NCBI GenBank assembly: GCA_025201705.1
Contig: MU616742.1
Coordinates: forward strand, 1 to 46,675
Direction of reading: 5' to 3'
From: Dissophora ornata
Taxonomy: Eukaryota; Mortierellomycota; Mortierellomycetes; Mortierellales; Mortierellaceae
DNA: 46,675 nt
Shown here: piece after piece, positions 12,301 to 25,036 of the stretch
How the letters are laid out: every line of letters begins with the position of its first letter
Position numbering within the stretch: the first letter of the stretch is position 1
The notes under the pieces: generated by a model
Told to the model about the DNA's origin: nothing
Databases searched by the model: none
Seen by the model: the letters and a program-made list of their open reading frames with translations, nothing else
Translations under genes and position numbers: made by a program

Positions 12301-13673
12301 ATGACTATGAGGGCATCAGCAAGATTGTCAACTGGCTGTCGTATGTCCCCGAGCGCAAGAACGCCCCTGTGCCCATCATTGTCAGCAATGATACTTGGGA
12401 CCGCGACATCGACTACTTGCCTCCCAAGGGTGCTGTCTACGACCCCCGTTGGATGCTTGCTGGTAAGGAGGCCGAAGAGGAAGGCGCCTCGTTCCAGACC
12501 GGTTTCTTCGACAAGGGCTCCTTCACCGAGACCTTGAGCGGATGGGCCCGCACGGTCGTTGTCGGTCGCGCTCGCTTGGGTGGTGTTCCCATGGGTGTGA
12601 TTGCAGTCGAGACACGTTCGGTCGAGCACATCATCCCCGCTGATCCCGCCAACGGCGACTCTGTCGAGCAGGTCTTGATGGAGGCTGGTAACGTATGGTA
12701 CCCCAACTCAGCCTACAAGACCGCCCAGGCAATCAATGACTTTAACAAGGGAGAGCAGCTCCCATTGATGATCTTCGCCAACTGGCGCGGATTCTCTGGC
12801 GGTCAGCGCGACATGTACAACGAGGTCCTCAAGTACGGTGCGTTCATTGTCGATGCCCTCAGCTCTTACAAGCAGCCCGTTTTCGTCTATGTTGTACCCA
12901 ACGGAGAGCTCCGTGGAGGTGCCTGGGTCGTCGTTGACCCCACGATCAACGAGAACATGATGGAGATGTATGCTGACAAGCGCGCCAGGGCCGGTGTCCT
13001 CGAGCCCGAGGGTATTGTAGAGATCAAGTTCCGCAAGGCTCAGTTGCTGGCGACGATGGAGCGTCTTGATGAAAAGTACAGAGACTTGAAGAACCAGTAC
13101 GAGAACCCAGCCTTGGCCGGTGCTGAGCGCGACGAGATCAAGACAAAGTTGACGGAGCGTGAGCAGGAGTTGCTGCCCGTCTACCAACAGCTGGCGATCC
13201 AGTTTGCAGACCTGCATGACACTGCCGGCCGCATGAAAGCCAAGGGCACGATCCGTGAATCGCTCGACTGGACCAACGCCCGTCGCTACTTCTACTGGCG
13301 CGTGCGCAGAAGATTGGCAGAAGAGTATGTCCGCCGCAGGATGGCAATCGCCAACAAGGGTCAGGTCCGGGAGGAGCAGACAAAGATGCTTATGGCATGG
13401 TTTGGCCGCGACATTGCCCATTCGAGCGAAAGCGAGTTGAAGCAGATCTGGGAGTCTGAGGACCGTGTGGTGCTCGAATGGTTCGAGGGCCATTCCCAGA
13501 AGGTTGACGGACTGATCCAGGAGCTGAGTGCTGCAGGCACTGCGGACGATATCTTGAGGATGTACACGTCCGACCGAGCTGGTGTTGTCGACGGCTTTGA
13601 ACGCATCCTCCAGAGCCTCACGGACGAGGAGAAGCAGGCCATTCTCGCCAAGTTTGCGACGATGGCCGTGTAA
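5601..13673 (+). CDS. ACC1: Acetyl-CoA carboxylase (cytosolic, multidomain)
   Basis: Carboxylates acetyl-CoA to malonyl-CoA with biotin and ATP, the committed step of fatty acid synthesis. Six exons (5601-5628, 5902-6250, 7032-8589, 8672-9219, 9359-12009, 12118-13673) join in phase to 2,229 residues, close to the yeast and animal enzymes. The biotin carboxylase domain fills roughly residues 30-560, with the ATP-grasp glycine loop EGGGGKG at about 229-235. The biotin attachment motif MKM is at 709-711, so Lys710 should carry biotin. A central region of about 700 residues precedes the carboxyltransferase domain (about 1480-2050), which contains NSGARIGLA and [17 protein letters not shown]. The first exon codes only nine residues plus one base. 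Intron 2 is 781 nt, much longer than the others, and intron 4 has a CT repeat. An AATAAA lies at 13789-13794, 116 bp after the stop. Confidence 0.98.
6251..7031 (+). other. Long ACC1 intron with A/T hairpins
   Basis: This 781-nt intron starts GTAAG and ends AACAG. Introns elsewhere in the window are mostly 45-140 nt. It contains A10-TA-T8 at about 6683-6702 and an inverted repeat, AACG plus nine or ten A at 6710-6723 and nine T plus CGTT at 6738-6750, separated by 14 nt. No ORF with a family motif is present. Confidence 0.8.
9313..9342 (+). repeat. (CT)15 microsatellite in an ACC1 intron
   Basis: Fifteen uninterrupted CT units, followed by TT and further CT units, lie just before the TTCAG acceptor at 9354-9358. 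They form an extended polypyrimidine tract for that splice site. Confidence 0.9.
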
Positions 13674-13788
13674 AGAAAACGAGGGAGCACAGTATAGAGC
13701 AGATATACAGGCTGACAAAGCCATCATTATCAACGATCTAGAATGGGCCAGCCAGAAAGCGCAATTGTAAACATGTATATTCTTTATC

Positions 13789-13794
13789 AATAAA
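13789..13794 (+). terminator. Polyadenylation signal of ACC1
   Basis: AATAAA, 116 bp beyond the ACC1 stop, lies in the 219-bp convergent spacer shared with the end of VPS13. Confidence 0.6.
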
Positions 13795-13892
13795 TCTATC
13801 AGTAATCAAATTCCTACACACTCCGTACCATAAAAAGCACATCGACGTTCCAATATGAAAATGTATGTATATTTTAGAGTTCTATTCTCGCC

Positions 13893-16800
13893 TCACTCCA
13901 AGGGCTTCAGCTCAGCATTGAACTGGTTGACTTTCTCTTCAATCTTAGTGCTGAACCACTGCAGTGCTGTCTGTTCAAAGATTGGAATAAAGTTCTCCTG
14001 GTGATCGCGTCTGCTCGTGATGGAGATGCCGCGTGGGAACGGCGCAATCGATTGGATGTCCGAGAACTCAAGTTCCCACTCGATTTTCAGGCTTTCGGCC
14101 CTAAAGACCATGATCCTCCTTGAAGTCAGCATCGCCACCATGTCGTCTCCTTTAAGCACCAGATGCGCAATGTAATCGTCGTAAAAGTATCGTCCGCTGT
14201 CGACCTGCTTGAGCCAGGACTGTCCCAGAGCCTCAGTTTTGTCGTAGAGCGTCAAGATGCCGTTCTTGGGGACATGGCGGGGGATACGCTTCCTGCACTG
14301 ATCTCGATCAAAGACCGTGGTCGTGTTGCGAATACCGGACGTGACATTGGTCGTAAAGTCAAAGACTCCGACCAGAGGCTTGGTCACCACGCCGACTGCA
14401 GCCTTACCCAGGCCCTTGAAGAAGCCCTCAACGCCTCCACTCTGCGCACCAGCCAACGGTTGCTCCACAATACCCGTCACTCCACTAACCAAGCCCTGAG
14501 CCAAGGAAGAGGCTCCCTTGGAGAAGCCCGATAGTGCATGCTTCGGGGCATTCCTTTGATTACCCAACCGCCTGCGTTCCTGGAACGACTTGTCCATGGT
14601 CGCTGCCGAAAGACCCTTTCCGACCGATCCCGAGATCTTGGCAAGACTGTCCGAGAACCCAAAGACGGTCTTCTTGAGCAGCGAGGATGTGCCTCGGACG
14701 ACGCCCAGTCCAAAGTCCTGAGGACGATCTCCCATAATGAATCCTTGGTAGGGCTCGTAAAAGAAGTCTTTGACGCCGGAACTGAGGTTGTTGAAGAGAC
14801 CCACAGGGTTACCCAAGAACTCGATGGAACCCACAATCATGTAAAGCTGGTAGAAAAAGTCCTGGCTATAGTGTCTCTGCAAGAGATCCACCAGTACTGG
14901 TCCACTAGCACGGACGTTCTCCAGGAGCAGCGCATTCAAGGAGATTGGCGCAGCCTAAAATAGTTTTTGACACCATCAACAATTAAAATATAAAAATAAA
15001 AATGAAGATTAAATGTTAGCAGGGGAAATCCAGGTGCTGCAAAAGGACATCCAGTGCGTCGCTATAAAAAAAATCGCCATTGTTACTTACATCGATGTTT
15101 CCGATCGCCATTGTGAGGACGTTGAAGATATACATGATCGGGTTGTGGCTCGACGTCTTTTGCTGTGCCTCTTCAATATTCACATGGTCCGATCGCATGA
15201 AGGACAGGTTGAGCTTCATCGGGTGCAAGTGCAGCACCTCAAAGAACAATTGGCTCTCGTCATCATTGGCTGTAGGCTCTGGGAGATCCAGACTCTCGTC
15301 GCACAACTGGACCTTGCTCGGATCCTCAGTCCATCCTGGCACATTGAACTTTGAAAATTCGAGCAGCGTGTACAAAAAGTCTTCGTCCATCGACACAGTC
15401 AACTCCTGCAAAAGCGCTGAGAAGTACTTGAAATACACCACTCCATGGGATTCGTCCTTGGCTCGGACCAAAGCGCTGTGCAACGTAGGGTGGGCCGAGG
15501 CATCCTTTCTGTCCTTAGGCACCTGGGTCGGGCAAAGAATGATGGGGCTCGATCCTCCATACAACTGGTTATCGATTTGCAGCCACTTGACCAACATGTT
15601 CACGGACTGGTACATGTTTGAGTCTGTGTAGCGCAACTCGAGACCCGTCATCGACATGTAGATCAACTCCTGCATTCGCTGGTTCAAAATCGAGATACCA
15701 ATGCCTTCGAGTCGAATCTGGAAGCTGAATGTCACCACTGCATCAACATCAATGACCTCAAAGCCGTCCTTCGTCATATCCTTATTCGAGTCTCCATCTC
15801 CATCTTCACCTCTCTCAGCCAGCGACTTCTGGCTCGAATTTCGCTGCTTGAACACACTCTGCTTGGAATCGTAGTCTGAAAGTACCAAGACCTGTGTGGG
15901 GCCCTCGGCAATGACATCGATCGACAAAATGCTGTTGGCGTCGCCTGCAGGGAACTTGAATGGCACCAAGGATCCAATCTCCTGTAGACTGACTTCACGT
16001 TCACGTCCGTTGACAGAGAGGACTAAGGTCTTTTCCTTCACATAGGGCAGGTCCCAAGAATAGGCCATGGTTTGTCCAGCCTTGAGCATGTACATCTTGG
16101 GTGCGGAACTCGAGAATGAAGTCGTCGAGGAGGAGGATGACGTAGAATCACCACGCGCAGGGCTCTAGAAGACCCAAACAAGATAATGTAGAAACAAGAA
16201 GAGGGAGGGGTTAGAATACAAGAGTTGTTTTACCCTGCCATGTGACAGGTCGCGAGCAATAAACAGTATCACTCACATTCTGACTAAACGTGATATCCCA
16301 AGACGAGCGGTTGTCGATGCGGTATGGCCATGTGCCTTCCTCCTTGTTGAGGAGAATGAAGATGGTGGCAACTTCCATTAGGATGGTGACTCGGATCAGT
16401 TCAACTTCGCCGTCGCTTCGCAAGATCGTAACATGGATCTTGCCCATCTCGTCAATAACAAAAGGTGCCGTCCTGTCCAAGCAGAAAGCAAGAGTCAAAA
16501 CGAGAACGGTTAACGGGGTCGCCAACATACAAAATGCCGGTCATCATAACATAAAAAGGGGGGNNNNNNNNNNCTTACCATCGCGAAGTGACTCCTGACA
16601 GACGAAGAGAGAGTTGCTTTTGCTGACCCTGGCGCAAGTATCTCAAGGGCATACGCTCGCCGGCGGGCAACATCGTAACCGTATTGGATCCATACTCTCG
16701 GAAGTGCAGCTCTTCGTTCGTGTTGTTCTTGATGACGAACCTGGGTGTGATCGTCACCACCTTCGTCAATGCATATTTGCCTTTTCCAAGCGCCACATTC

Positions 16801-19800
16801 ATTCCCAGGTGAATCTCTTCCTTACGCTCCTGCGCCGGAATAGCGATTTCCATCATACTGCCCACGGCTTCGAAACTGACAGGTCGACTCCACTGCGAGT
16901 TTCCAGCTACCTGGAGCAGCGTGCGGTTACCGTTCTCGGTCTTGCCATATGAGAACATGAGAGGCAAAGCCTTGTTCTGAGCCGCACGGCTGGTGCCCTG
17001 GCCAGCGGCAATCTTGGCATTCTGCATGAACGACTTGGCTTTAAAGACCACGTCCAGGCCGGTCTTGTTCAGAATCACGTAAGGACAGAAAATGCTGAAC
17101 TTGACCGCTCCACCAGAGTCAGGAATGACACTGGGAAACGAAAGTGAATGGAACGTTAAAGAAAGTTAATATCGCTGTCATGAAATGATTCATGGCTCTA
17201 CATACATAAACACTTGAGCGAGACTTACTGTCGGTGGATTCCCAGGACAAGCTTCAGACCATTGTTGTCGACCAGCGTCAGCGTATTCTCGACAGGCAAC
17301 TCGTCAGGATCATGCGAGCTCACGATCGCGTACTCACTGGCAGAAAAGGATGTGTTATCGATTGCGACACTCAAAAGCATCAAGTTGCGCACATCGACCG
17401 TATGAAGGGGCGAAATGCCTCCCTTGCGCAGGTAAGATGTCAGTATAGGTCCCTCATGCTTGGGCGACGTCTTTTCCATGATGGTGTACCGCATGTTGTA
17501 TGGCAGCAAGTTTTCAATCTCGACGGGGGCACTGAGTCGGATCGTCATGTAAGGGTAGTCCTTTGTTAGCGGATCAAAGTTATCAGTACCGCCGCGGACC
17601 TGGAAGCGGAAGGGACGTTGGCTCGGATCGTCGTTGGATCGACAGCTGACAGAATTGACAGCCTGGCCATCAGAACTGTACCGTTGCTGATTACGCTGCT
17701 CTGTAGCAAGGTCGCGCCAGAAGATCGTCTCCGTACTCCAGTTGTAGTTAAATCCTGGATCTGGACGGACGAGGAGGCGGTTTCTGTAAGCATCTTCGAT
17801 AGGGACGGAGTAATCCTCACCGGGCGAAATCTTCTGGGGTGTTGAGAGATGCTTCTTCTTGTCATCTATAACGACAACCTCAATGGGGATAGGGGTGTCG
17901 TTCTCCACCAACAACGCGGAGCTGAACGTCACAACCTTGACGTTGTTCTTGATGTGAATGTCAACAGCGATGCGATGGGAGACATTCTTGATCTTTGGCC
18001 GGAGAACATAAAGGTAGCGACCCTCCCTCTCCACAGGCACGTCCTTCAAACTCTCCCATGCCACACCGTCAAACTGGATGCCAAGAGTATTCTTCTTGCT
18101 GGCCACTGTCTCACGCATCTTTCTCCAGTCGTCGAATCGCCATGGCAGGTTCGCTCCATCATTCATCTTGTGTACAACAATGTCAATGTTGTTTTCAGAC
18201 TCTGCCCACACATGCAGGGGGTATCCTGTTCTGTTCTTCAGAAGATAAGGCACTAATGCCTCACGATTGATGGACGTAACATTCTCAGGCTCCGTCTGAA
18301 TCGTGGTCATAACCTGCAGCGCTGTCTCAATGAAGGTGTGTGTAATGTTGATGTTGAGGTCTTGCTTCGAGAACACATCGATCGACATGTTAGGAGGCTG
18401 TACCGCCTTGGAGACGTGGATTACAAACTGCCAAGGCTCCAGTAGTGGCTCCCAGTGTGAGTTCCTGACGTTGAAGTAGTTGATGCTAGTGCGGAGAGAC
18501 GTATCCACCTTCATCTCTGAAGACCACTCCTTCACTTCCAGGTCGAAGCGGTCCAGTTTCAAGTCAAGTATGGGCAAACTGTACATATCGTCGATGAGAA
18601 TCAACTGGAAACCTTGGATGACTCCCTTGAGCTGTTTGTTGCATTTACAATAAATAAAGAGATGCGTCAGAAGATATTTCGTTAGTTATGCGGAACCCCC
18701 TAAAAGCCCTCTGCAAAACGACCTATATCCTTCGACTTACTGTCTCGCGCGTCGAGACGAATGACGCCTCGACCAGCTTCTTCGCACTAGGCTTGGGGGC
18801 AATAGCTGCAGCAGAAGTTATGGTTGCTCGACGTTCAGATTCTGCGATAGCCCTTGGCGCAGGACCAGCCGCAGCGAGTTGCTTGTCACTAGACGTAGAA
18901 TTCGGCTCGGCAGCAGGCTGCGCCTTGGATTGCATCTCTGTGACCTTATTGACAATGTCCATGATCAACATTGCATCGCGGTACGACAATCTCAGAACCA
19001 ATGGTCGCACGTCCAAAGTGATATTCGTCAGCTGGTGTCCAGGCGTCGGCGAGCGAGTTCCCATCGAGAGGGCAATATCAAAGTTGTCGATGAATCGTAA
19101 GGATGTATCCTCTCGCTTATCCATCTTACACAGGAACATGCCGACGCGATTGACAATCAGGGTCATGGTCTCCTGCTGCGACATCACAACCTCGTGCGCA
19201 GAAAGAATAATCGCGTCAGTGGAAGAATTGGCAGCGTTGGCGAGCAGAATGATCTCGGGCATAAGCACGCTGACGCGGTAGTGCATAGATGGACCCTGCT
19301 CCGCCGGCTTGGGTGGTTCAGCCGCCTTTGTTGCAACGGCGTTCGAAGAGCGCCTTCCGCTCGACTGCGACAAAGCCGGAGGGTTACTAGAGACTTGGCT
19401 CGAAGATCCGCCATCTGCCTGAGACACCTCGGCCTCCGCATCGGGTGTCAGGGCGCTCATGAAATAGCTCTGGAGCGCAAAGATATACTCCAGATGGAAA
19501 ATCACCTTCGGGCTGTCGATGTTCATTAAGACAAGCGAGCTATTGTCGTCAAAAGTGCTGATAGACATCGAGATCTGGGGGCTGTCATGGAGGTTGGCAG
19601 GGATGATTTCCCGGAACTTCGTCTTAACGTTGCGTCTGGTGTCGTTGATGATGAGGTCCTGAACGGTCAACTCGGCATGCATGGTAGAGTCCGTCAGCAT
19701 CTTGTACTTGAAGTCCGTCTTCGACAACGAGAACTTTGAAAAGCTGCAGTCTCGCAGCGCTTCCTTCTGTGTGGCGTCCCCCTGGTAGATCTCGAGCGTC

Positions 19801-22035
19801 ACTTGGGGTAGACTGAAGACGAGATCGATTGAAGTCCATTTCTCGTCCGTGGACTTGACGGGTGGAGGCAGTGGCGCTGGGGCTGATGAAATTCCAGCTG
19901 AAACAGCAAGGGCTTCCGTGTCAACATCGCTGCCACCTCCAAAGGCACGGGCGACGGACAAGGAGATGCCGTAGAGCGTCTTGTACTGGAGTTCAGTCAG
20001 GTTCATGCTGACATCTGACATGCGACCAACGAGCTCCATGTCCGGTCGAGACAGCCCATCCTTGTGCATTGCTCGGATCATATCAAACTCAATATCAACA
20101 TCCTCGATGATCTGCAGCTCCTGTACAGTGTCATTGAAATAGAACTGACTGAGTAGATTGATAGAATGGATGCCGAGCTTCATCTGATCCAGGAAACCAT
20201 CTTTGATATGTTCGTCATTTGCAAACTCATTCTTGATCGAGATCTGTCCCAAATTGGCCACGATCGTGTTTCGGGACTTCGCGTCCTTGGGAAGAATGAC
20301 GATGGGGGTGCTGATCTGTACATCAAAGTGGAACTTGCTAGCAGTCGTTTGCAGCGCCTGAGCCTGGTTTACAGCCGCATTTCGAGCAGAGTCGTATAGG
20401 ACATGCATACGTGCAAACTTTGTCGAAAAGTCCAAAAGTTGCTTGATAGGTTCCTCCAGAAAAGTCAGCTGCAAAGATCCAGCCCGCAAGAACACTGAAG
20501 CATCATATCCTGGATAAGTGGTCGACTGGGCATCATAGGTCTCGTATGCAAAATCGGCGAGCTCCTCGCCTTGAATGGCCAGGATCTGCTGCTTTCCTGG
20601 GTTGATATCATCTGTGAGAGAAAAGTTGCCTAGCTTGACATTCACCCTCATCGTCGATGACTTCATCAACACAGCGACATCGCATTGCGATAGCGCCATG
20701 GTAGCAAGCCGCTGACCATCGTTGTTGAGGACAAAGTTGATGCTCGTCATCTTCACTTTCACCTTCATTGCGTCCTGAGCTGGCGGCTTATTCTCGGCCT
20801 GCGACTGGGTTGCCTTGAGGGCGTTGTAGTCTCCCGCGGCCGTGGATACAGGTGGTGGGGTTGGTTGAGCAGGCGCGGTAAATGTTGTCAGGACAAAATC
20901 GAATAAGGTCAGGACACTCTTGCGAGTGAGAATCATAGTGACCGTGGAGAAGGATATGTCGACGGTGGCATCGATACCCTTGTACTTGGTGAGATAGTCA
21001 GGCGAGATTGGATTGACCTTAATGTATGAGACGCGGACAAGGTCTTCAGATCCACCTGCCGCAGGCGACTTTCCATCGATGTCAGAGGAGATCAGGTAAG
21101 GGTATTGCGGATCTGCCTCAACTTTGTCCTGGACATAGAGCGATCCGAGGACGATGTCGACGGTCATGTCCACAGGACGGAGGACAAACTGGAGATCAAA
21201 TCTCTCGATGATCAGTTCTGCTAGGACCCGCTCCGGCATATTGACATCCTGAGCAGCCTTCCTCAAGGTCACGGCAAACTTTGTGACCTTGAAGCTGAAC
21301 TGGAATGTCCTTTGGAACAATTGGGCGTTGCGTTGCTCCTAAAGAAAGAGATATGTGGAGTGTTAGCGATGCTTCAAGCGTATACATGCCACTTGCGCAA
21401 AAATAACCTGATGCTGTCTTCAATTACCTTGTCTTGTTCGGGAGACTTCTTTCCGCGGCGAGCAACAGTCCGCTCGTCCTCGGAATCACCCTCCGTGGTG
21501 TCGCCCAAAGACAGTTCATCTGTGTAATTGCCCCTGCCCAGCTTCGGAATGTTCATGGAATTCTTTGGCTTTGCGGGTGGTGGTGGAGCAGCCTCGGGAT
21601 CCTTCGGCACAACCAAGTCAACGATGCGCATAAGTGTCTTGTACTTGCGGTCAGAGAAGTTGATCTGCATCAATGGCAAGTCTCCGAAGACCCGGATTTT
21701 GGTCAGGTTGGAGGCCTGAGGCAGGATCGAGAGGTGGACATGGAAGGTCATGTTGATTTTGTCGATAACATGGAGGTCGTTCTCCTTGGATGGTTTTCGG
21801 ATTTGCTGCAGGCACCGCTCAACCGACTGTCCGACCAACAGCTGAGTGCTGGAGAGCTGTACGACGAAGCGATCATACATGAGATCCTCCAGTTTCTCGA
21901 AGTCGGTAGTGTCCATTTGTTTCTTGTGGTTATGCTCGACAACAGCCATATCCTCCTTGGACACTAGGTTGCTCTCGACGAAGATGTGACCAACGTCAAG
22001 AACTGCTACGAGGGCATTGATATCTGTGCAACTGT

Positions 22036-22091
<56 letters not shown>

Positions 22092-25036
22092 AAAAAGATG
22101 TGAGATGCTTGTCAGTAATATTTCTTTAGCGTCATACGACAGATGAGGGATCTTTGGCCTTGTTACCTCTCTGGGAAGATCATGACTGGCGCATCCATGT
22201 CCACGCGCAAATCCAATCGCTTGTGTTCTTCCAACGCATACTCCAAACCAGCCCTAGTTTGAGCAGCCAACCCTTCAAGGGTATCTCCTGCGGCTTCCAA
22301 AAGCGCGTTGATGCTGTCGGCCTCGCTGGGGGGCGGCTTCAGGAAATCCAAGACCGTGTCGACAGTAGTTGGGTTGTAAAGAATCTCCAAGTGCCTCATC
22401 TTGACCTCCAGCACGTTATCAGCATGAGCATCTAGTGGGTTGTGCTCAAAGTTGACAGAGAAGAAGGGATCGAAATCGAGCCCGCATTCATCTTGGCTAT
22501 CCCGGCTGCTCTCTCCACCGTACACAGTGTCACCCTCAGAGACGTGAGATAGAAGATTTTTCTTGCTCTCCGCCTCCTTGACGCGAACAATCTTGGGATA
22601 GAGTGTATTCTGGGTGGTGCCGTCAATGCACGTCAATCCTCCCAGGGCGATTCCGGCCTCGAAATTATCTGTTCTCTGCAAAATCTTGGCGACAAAGGTA
22701 TCGAAAACGATGCTGAAGATGGTCTTGTTGGCCCCATGAGGGTCATTCTTCAGAGCAAAGGAACCTGTTCGGAGCTTGGCGTCGATGGCAATGAGGATCG
22801 TGTCCTTGGCTTCTTCGAGGTTAGCCTGGAGCGCTGCTTTTTCATCATAGTCAATGACATCGTACAGCTGTTGCTTTTGCTCGTCTGTGAGGCCCGTGGC
22901 ATCCTCCTCCTAATAATACGAGAGGCAAGGCCAGTGTTAGCATTGTATCGGGTTGGCTTATCAAAGTTTGCATAGCATAGTGGGAATTGCTTGCCTGAGA
23001 TGTCTCTGTCGAGGCGGTAGCAGAGCCATACCACCAGGAGCTGATCCAGCCCTTGGGCTGCTCCTGAACCTGCTTCTTCTCGATCAAGATCTTCTCTCTG
23101 CGGAGTACTCCCTTGGCGATGCTTCTGTAGAGCCGGATGTCGTCATACGACAGCTTCCATTCCAGTGCCTTTAATCGCTCTTCGTCCTCGGGATCGTTAC
23201 GGCCAAGTTTATGGTTCTTGTAGAGCTCTACATATGCCTTACGGTCATCGCGACGTTCCTCGAAGAATGCCCAGGTCCATTTGCGGTTCCTTTCGTGGAT
23301 CTGCGAGAGAACCGCATTTCCAGCATATCGGAACCAAGCCAGAGGATCCTGCTTTGGAGTGATGGAGCTTGGTGGACGGAACTTCCGGAACTAATAGGCA
23401 AACAACAGTAGCAACGTGAGTATTATGCGCAATTCGAGATAGGGAAGGAGTTAGGAACATCGGTGTGTGATCTTGATGTAAGCTACCTCATGCTGTCTCA
23501 TGAACGAGTGGAAAAGACCCATCATCAATAGGACGTTATTGTACTGTTCGTCATCGACAACGAATCCCAACTCGTCAAAATCGAGGGCGACCCCTGCCTT
23601 GGGGACATCTCCGCCATAACGCTTGTTCAGCTTGATCTTTCCTGATCCTGAGACGGGTTTAAGAATGTATTGATGTTCATCCGGCACATGCTCTGCCTTC
23701 GCAATCAGGTCCACAAAGGCCTTTAACGCGTCGTCCATGCCTCTTCCTGCCAACGACTGGGAGTCTGTATTCCAGTACATGGCCAACGAGTCTAGAGTAG
23801 CAAGCTAGAGTAATATCACGTGCGTTAGCAGGGCAGCCTCCTGAGTTATTCTGCGATCTACTATGATCTGCAAGAAAGAAAGCTGCACAACAAAATATCT
23901 CGCGCACCTTGTGAATAGTGTTGGCTTCATCATGGATAAAGGTAGGAACCCACTCGCCGTCTGTCGACACTGCCGAGAGTTGTGAGAGGGTCAATCCAGC
24001 AGAGAATGGGTGCTAAGGAGTGAGTATAAGGAATGAAGACAAGTCAGCATTCCGCCAGAAAATTAGGAATACGCACAAAAAAGGTGCATCGACCGCCCCG
24101 AGAGGGGAGGTTGCTTCCATTTTACCTTCGGATCTGACAATTTGTCCTCGTATCTGACATGGATGTTATTGATTGACACCTGCAGGTTGTCAACAACCTT
24201 TGTGATCAACTGGTTCAAGAACGTGGCATTCTTCTTTTCCTCATCTATCAAAAGAAACAGGGATGAGTGGTCGAACTGATTTTCCCCTGACTCAGCTGTG
24301 CTACTAGTGCCACACGTTACCATCCATTCCCGTGGTTGGCTTCGTGTTCAGTAGCTCGGCATTTGCCAGCTTGTCCTCTTTCAACGCCTGGGCTCGGGCA
24401 GCCTCTTCGTCAGCGTTGTACTGCGACAAACAAAATCAATCAATTAATCATCCACGCTTCGGTTCAATTTGTCGCTTAGTTTGTTGTGTCCATAACCCAA
24501 ATGGATTCCATACCTCAGACTCGCCCTTGGGAACGCAGAGCAGGTACACGTTGTTGATGTAAACCTTGACGGGCTTGTTCTTCAGGTTGGACCATGGAAT
24601 ACTAAGTGTCAGTTCGCCGAGGTAGCCTAATGTATTTGATATTCAAGAGAGGGGGGAAACAAACAAACCCACGATTTGTTGGGTTTTGCGGGACGACATG
24701 AGTAAACGACAACCAGGGCCCTGTAGGTTCAATGGAGAAATGTTGGGTGTTCAACTCGTCTTGATTAACTGACCTTCGGCGACATCTACTGGTAAGCTGA
24801 ACTTGTCGAGCGCGTCCTTTTTGAGGCGGAGGTTCGTCAGCTTGACATCACCTGCAAAGTAGAGAGATAGTGACTAAGTAACGCTTTCCAGGTTTCATAA
24901 AAAACACCTGAATAAGAAGAACACGCACGAGGGACGTACCGCTCCAGATACCAATGTTGAGCTGGTTAACGTTGAGGTTGGTCACATATGGCCCGATAAA
25001 CCGGTTAAGGAGACCGGCAACAAGACCTTCCAACAT
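13893..25036 (-). CDS. VPS13: VPS13 bridge-like lipid transfer protein
   Basis: A rod-like protein that moves phospholipids between organelles at membrane contact sites. Sixteen exons (25036-24940, 24851-24774, 24626-24514, 24420-24321, 24244-24126, 24012-23908, 23804-23487, 23390-22995, 22909-22167, 22031-21428, 21338-18741, 18631-17229, 17130-16579, 16472-16277, 16164-15091, 14954-13893) give 3,185 residues in one frame; yeast Vps13 is about 3,140. The chorein N-terminus begins [18 protein letters not shown], followed by [12 protein letters not shown] near residues 58-69. Residues about 1,760-2,500 hold the beta-rich adaptor-binding (SHR-BD/VAB) region. The C-terminal VPS13_C region and PH-like end are at about 2,830-3,185. 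The intron between the 23390-22995 and 22909-22167 exons is GC-AG. The intron at 16473-16578 holds a 10-N gap that does not touch coding sequence. Confidence 0.97.
16564..16573. other. Assembly gap of 10 N
   Basis: Ten N lie five bases downstream of the GTAAG donor at the end of the 17130-16579 VPS13 exon. Both flanking exons join in phase (TGG codon split 2+1), so the gap is confined to the intron. Its true length is unknown. Confidence 0.98.
22037..22090. repeat. T54 homopolymer in a VPS13 intron
   Basis: Fifty-four consecutive T on the + strand, hence poly(A) in the VPS13 transcript, end four bases before the splice acceptor dinucleotide. A purine tract there replaces the usual polypyrimidine tract. 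Confidence 0.9.

Noticed and set aside
12708..13790. 360-residue ORF antisense to the end of ACC1
   Set aside because: Same explanation: antisense to the carboxyltransferase exon, Leu/Val/His-rich shadow composition and no splice or motif support.
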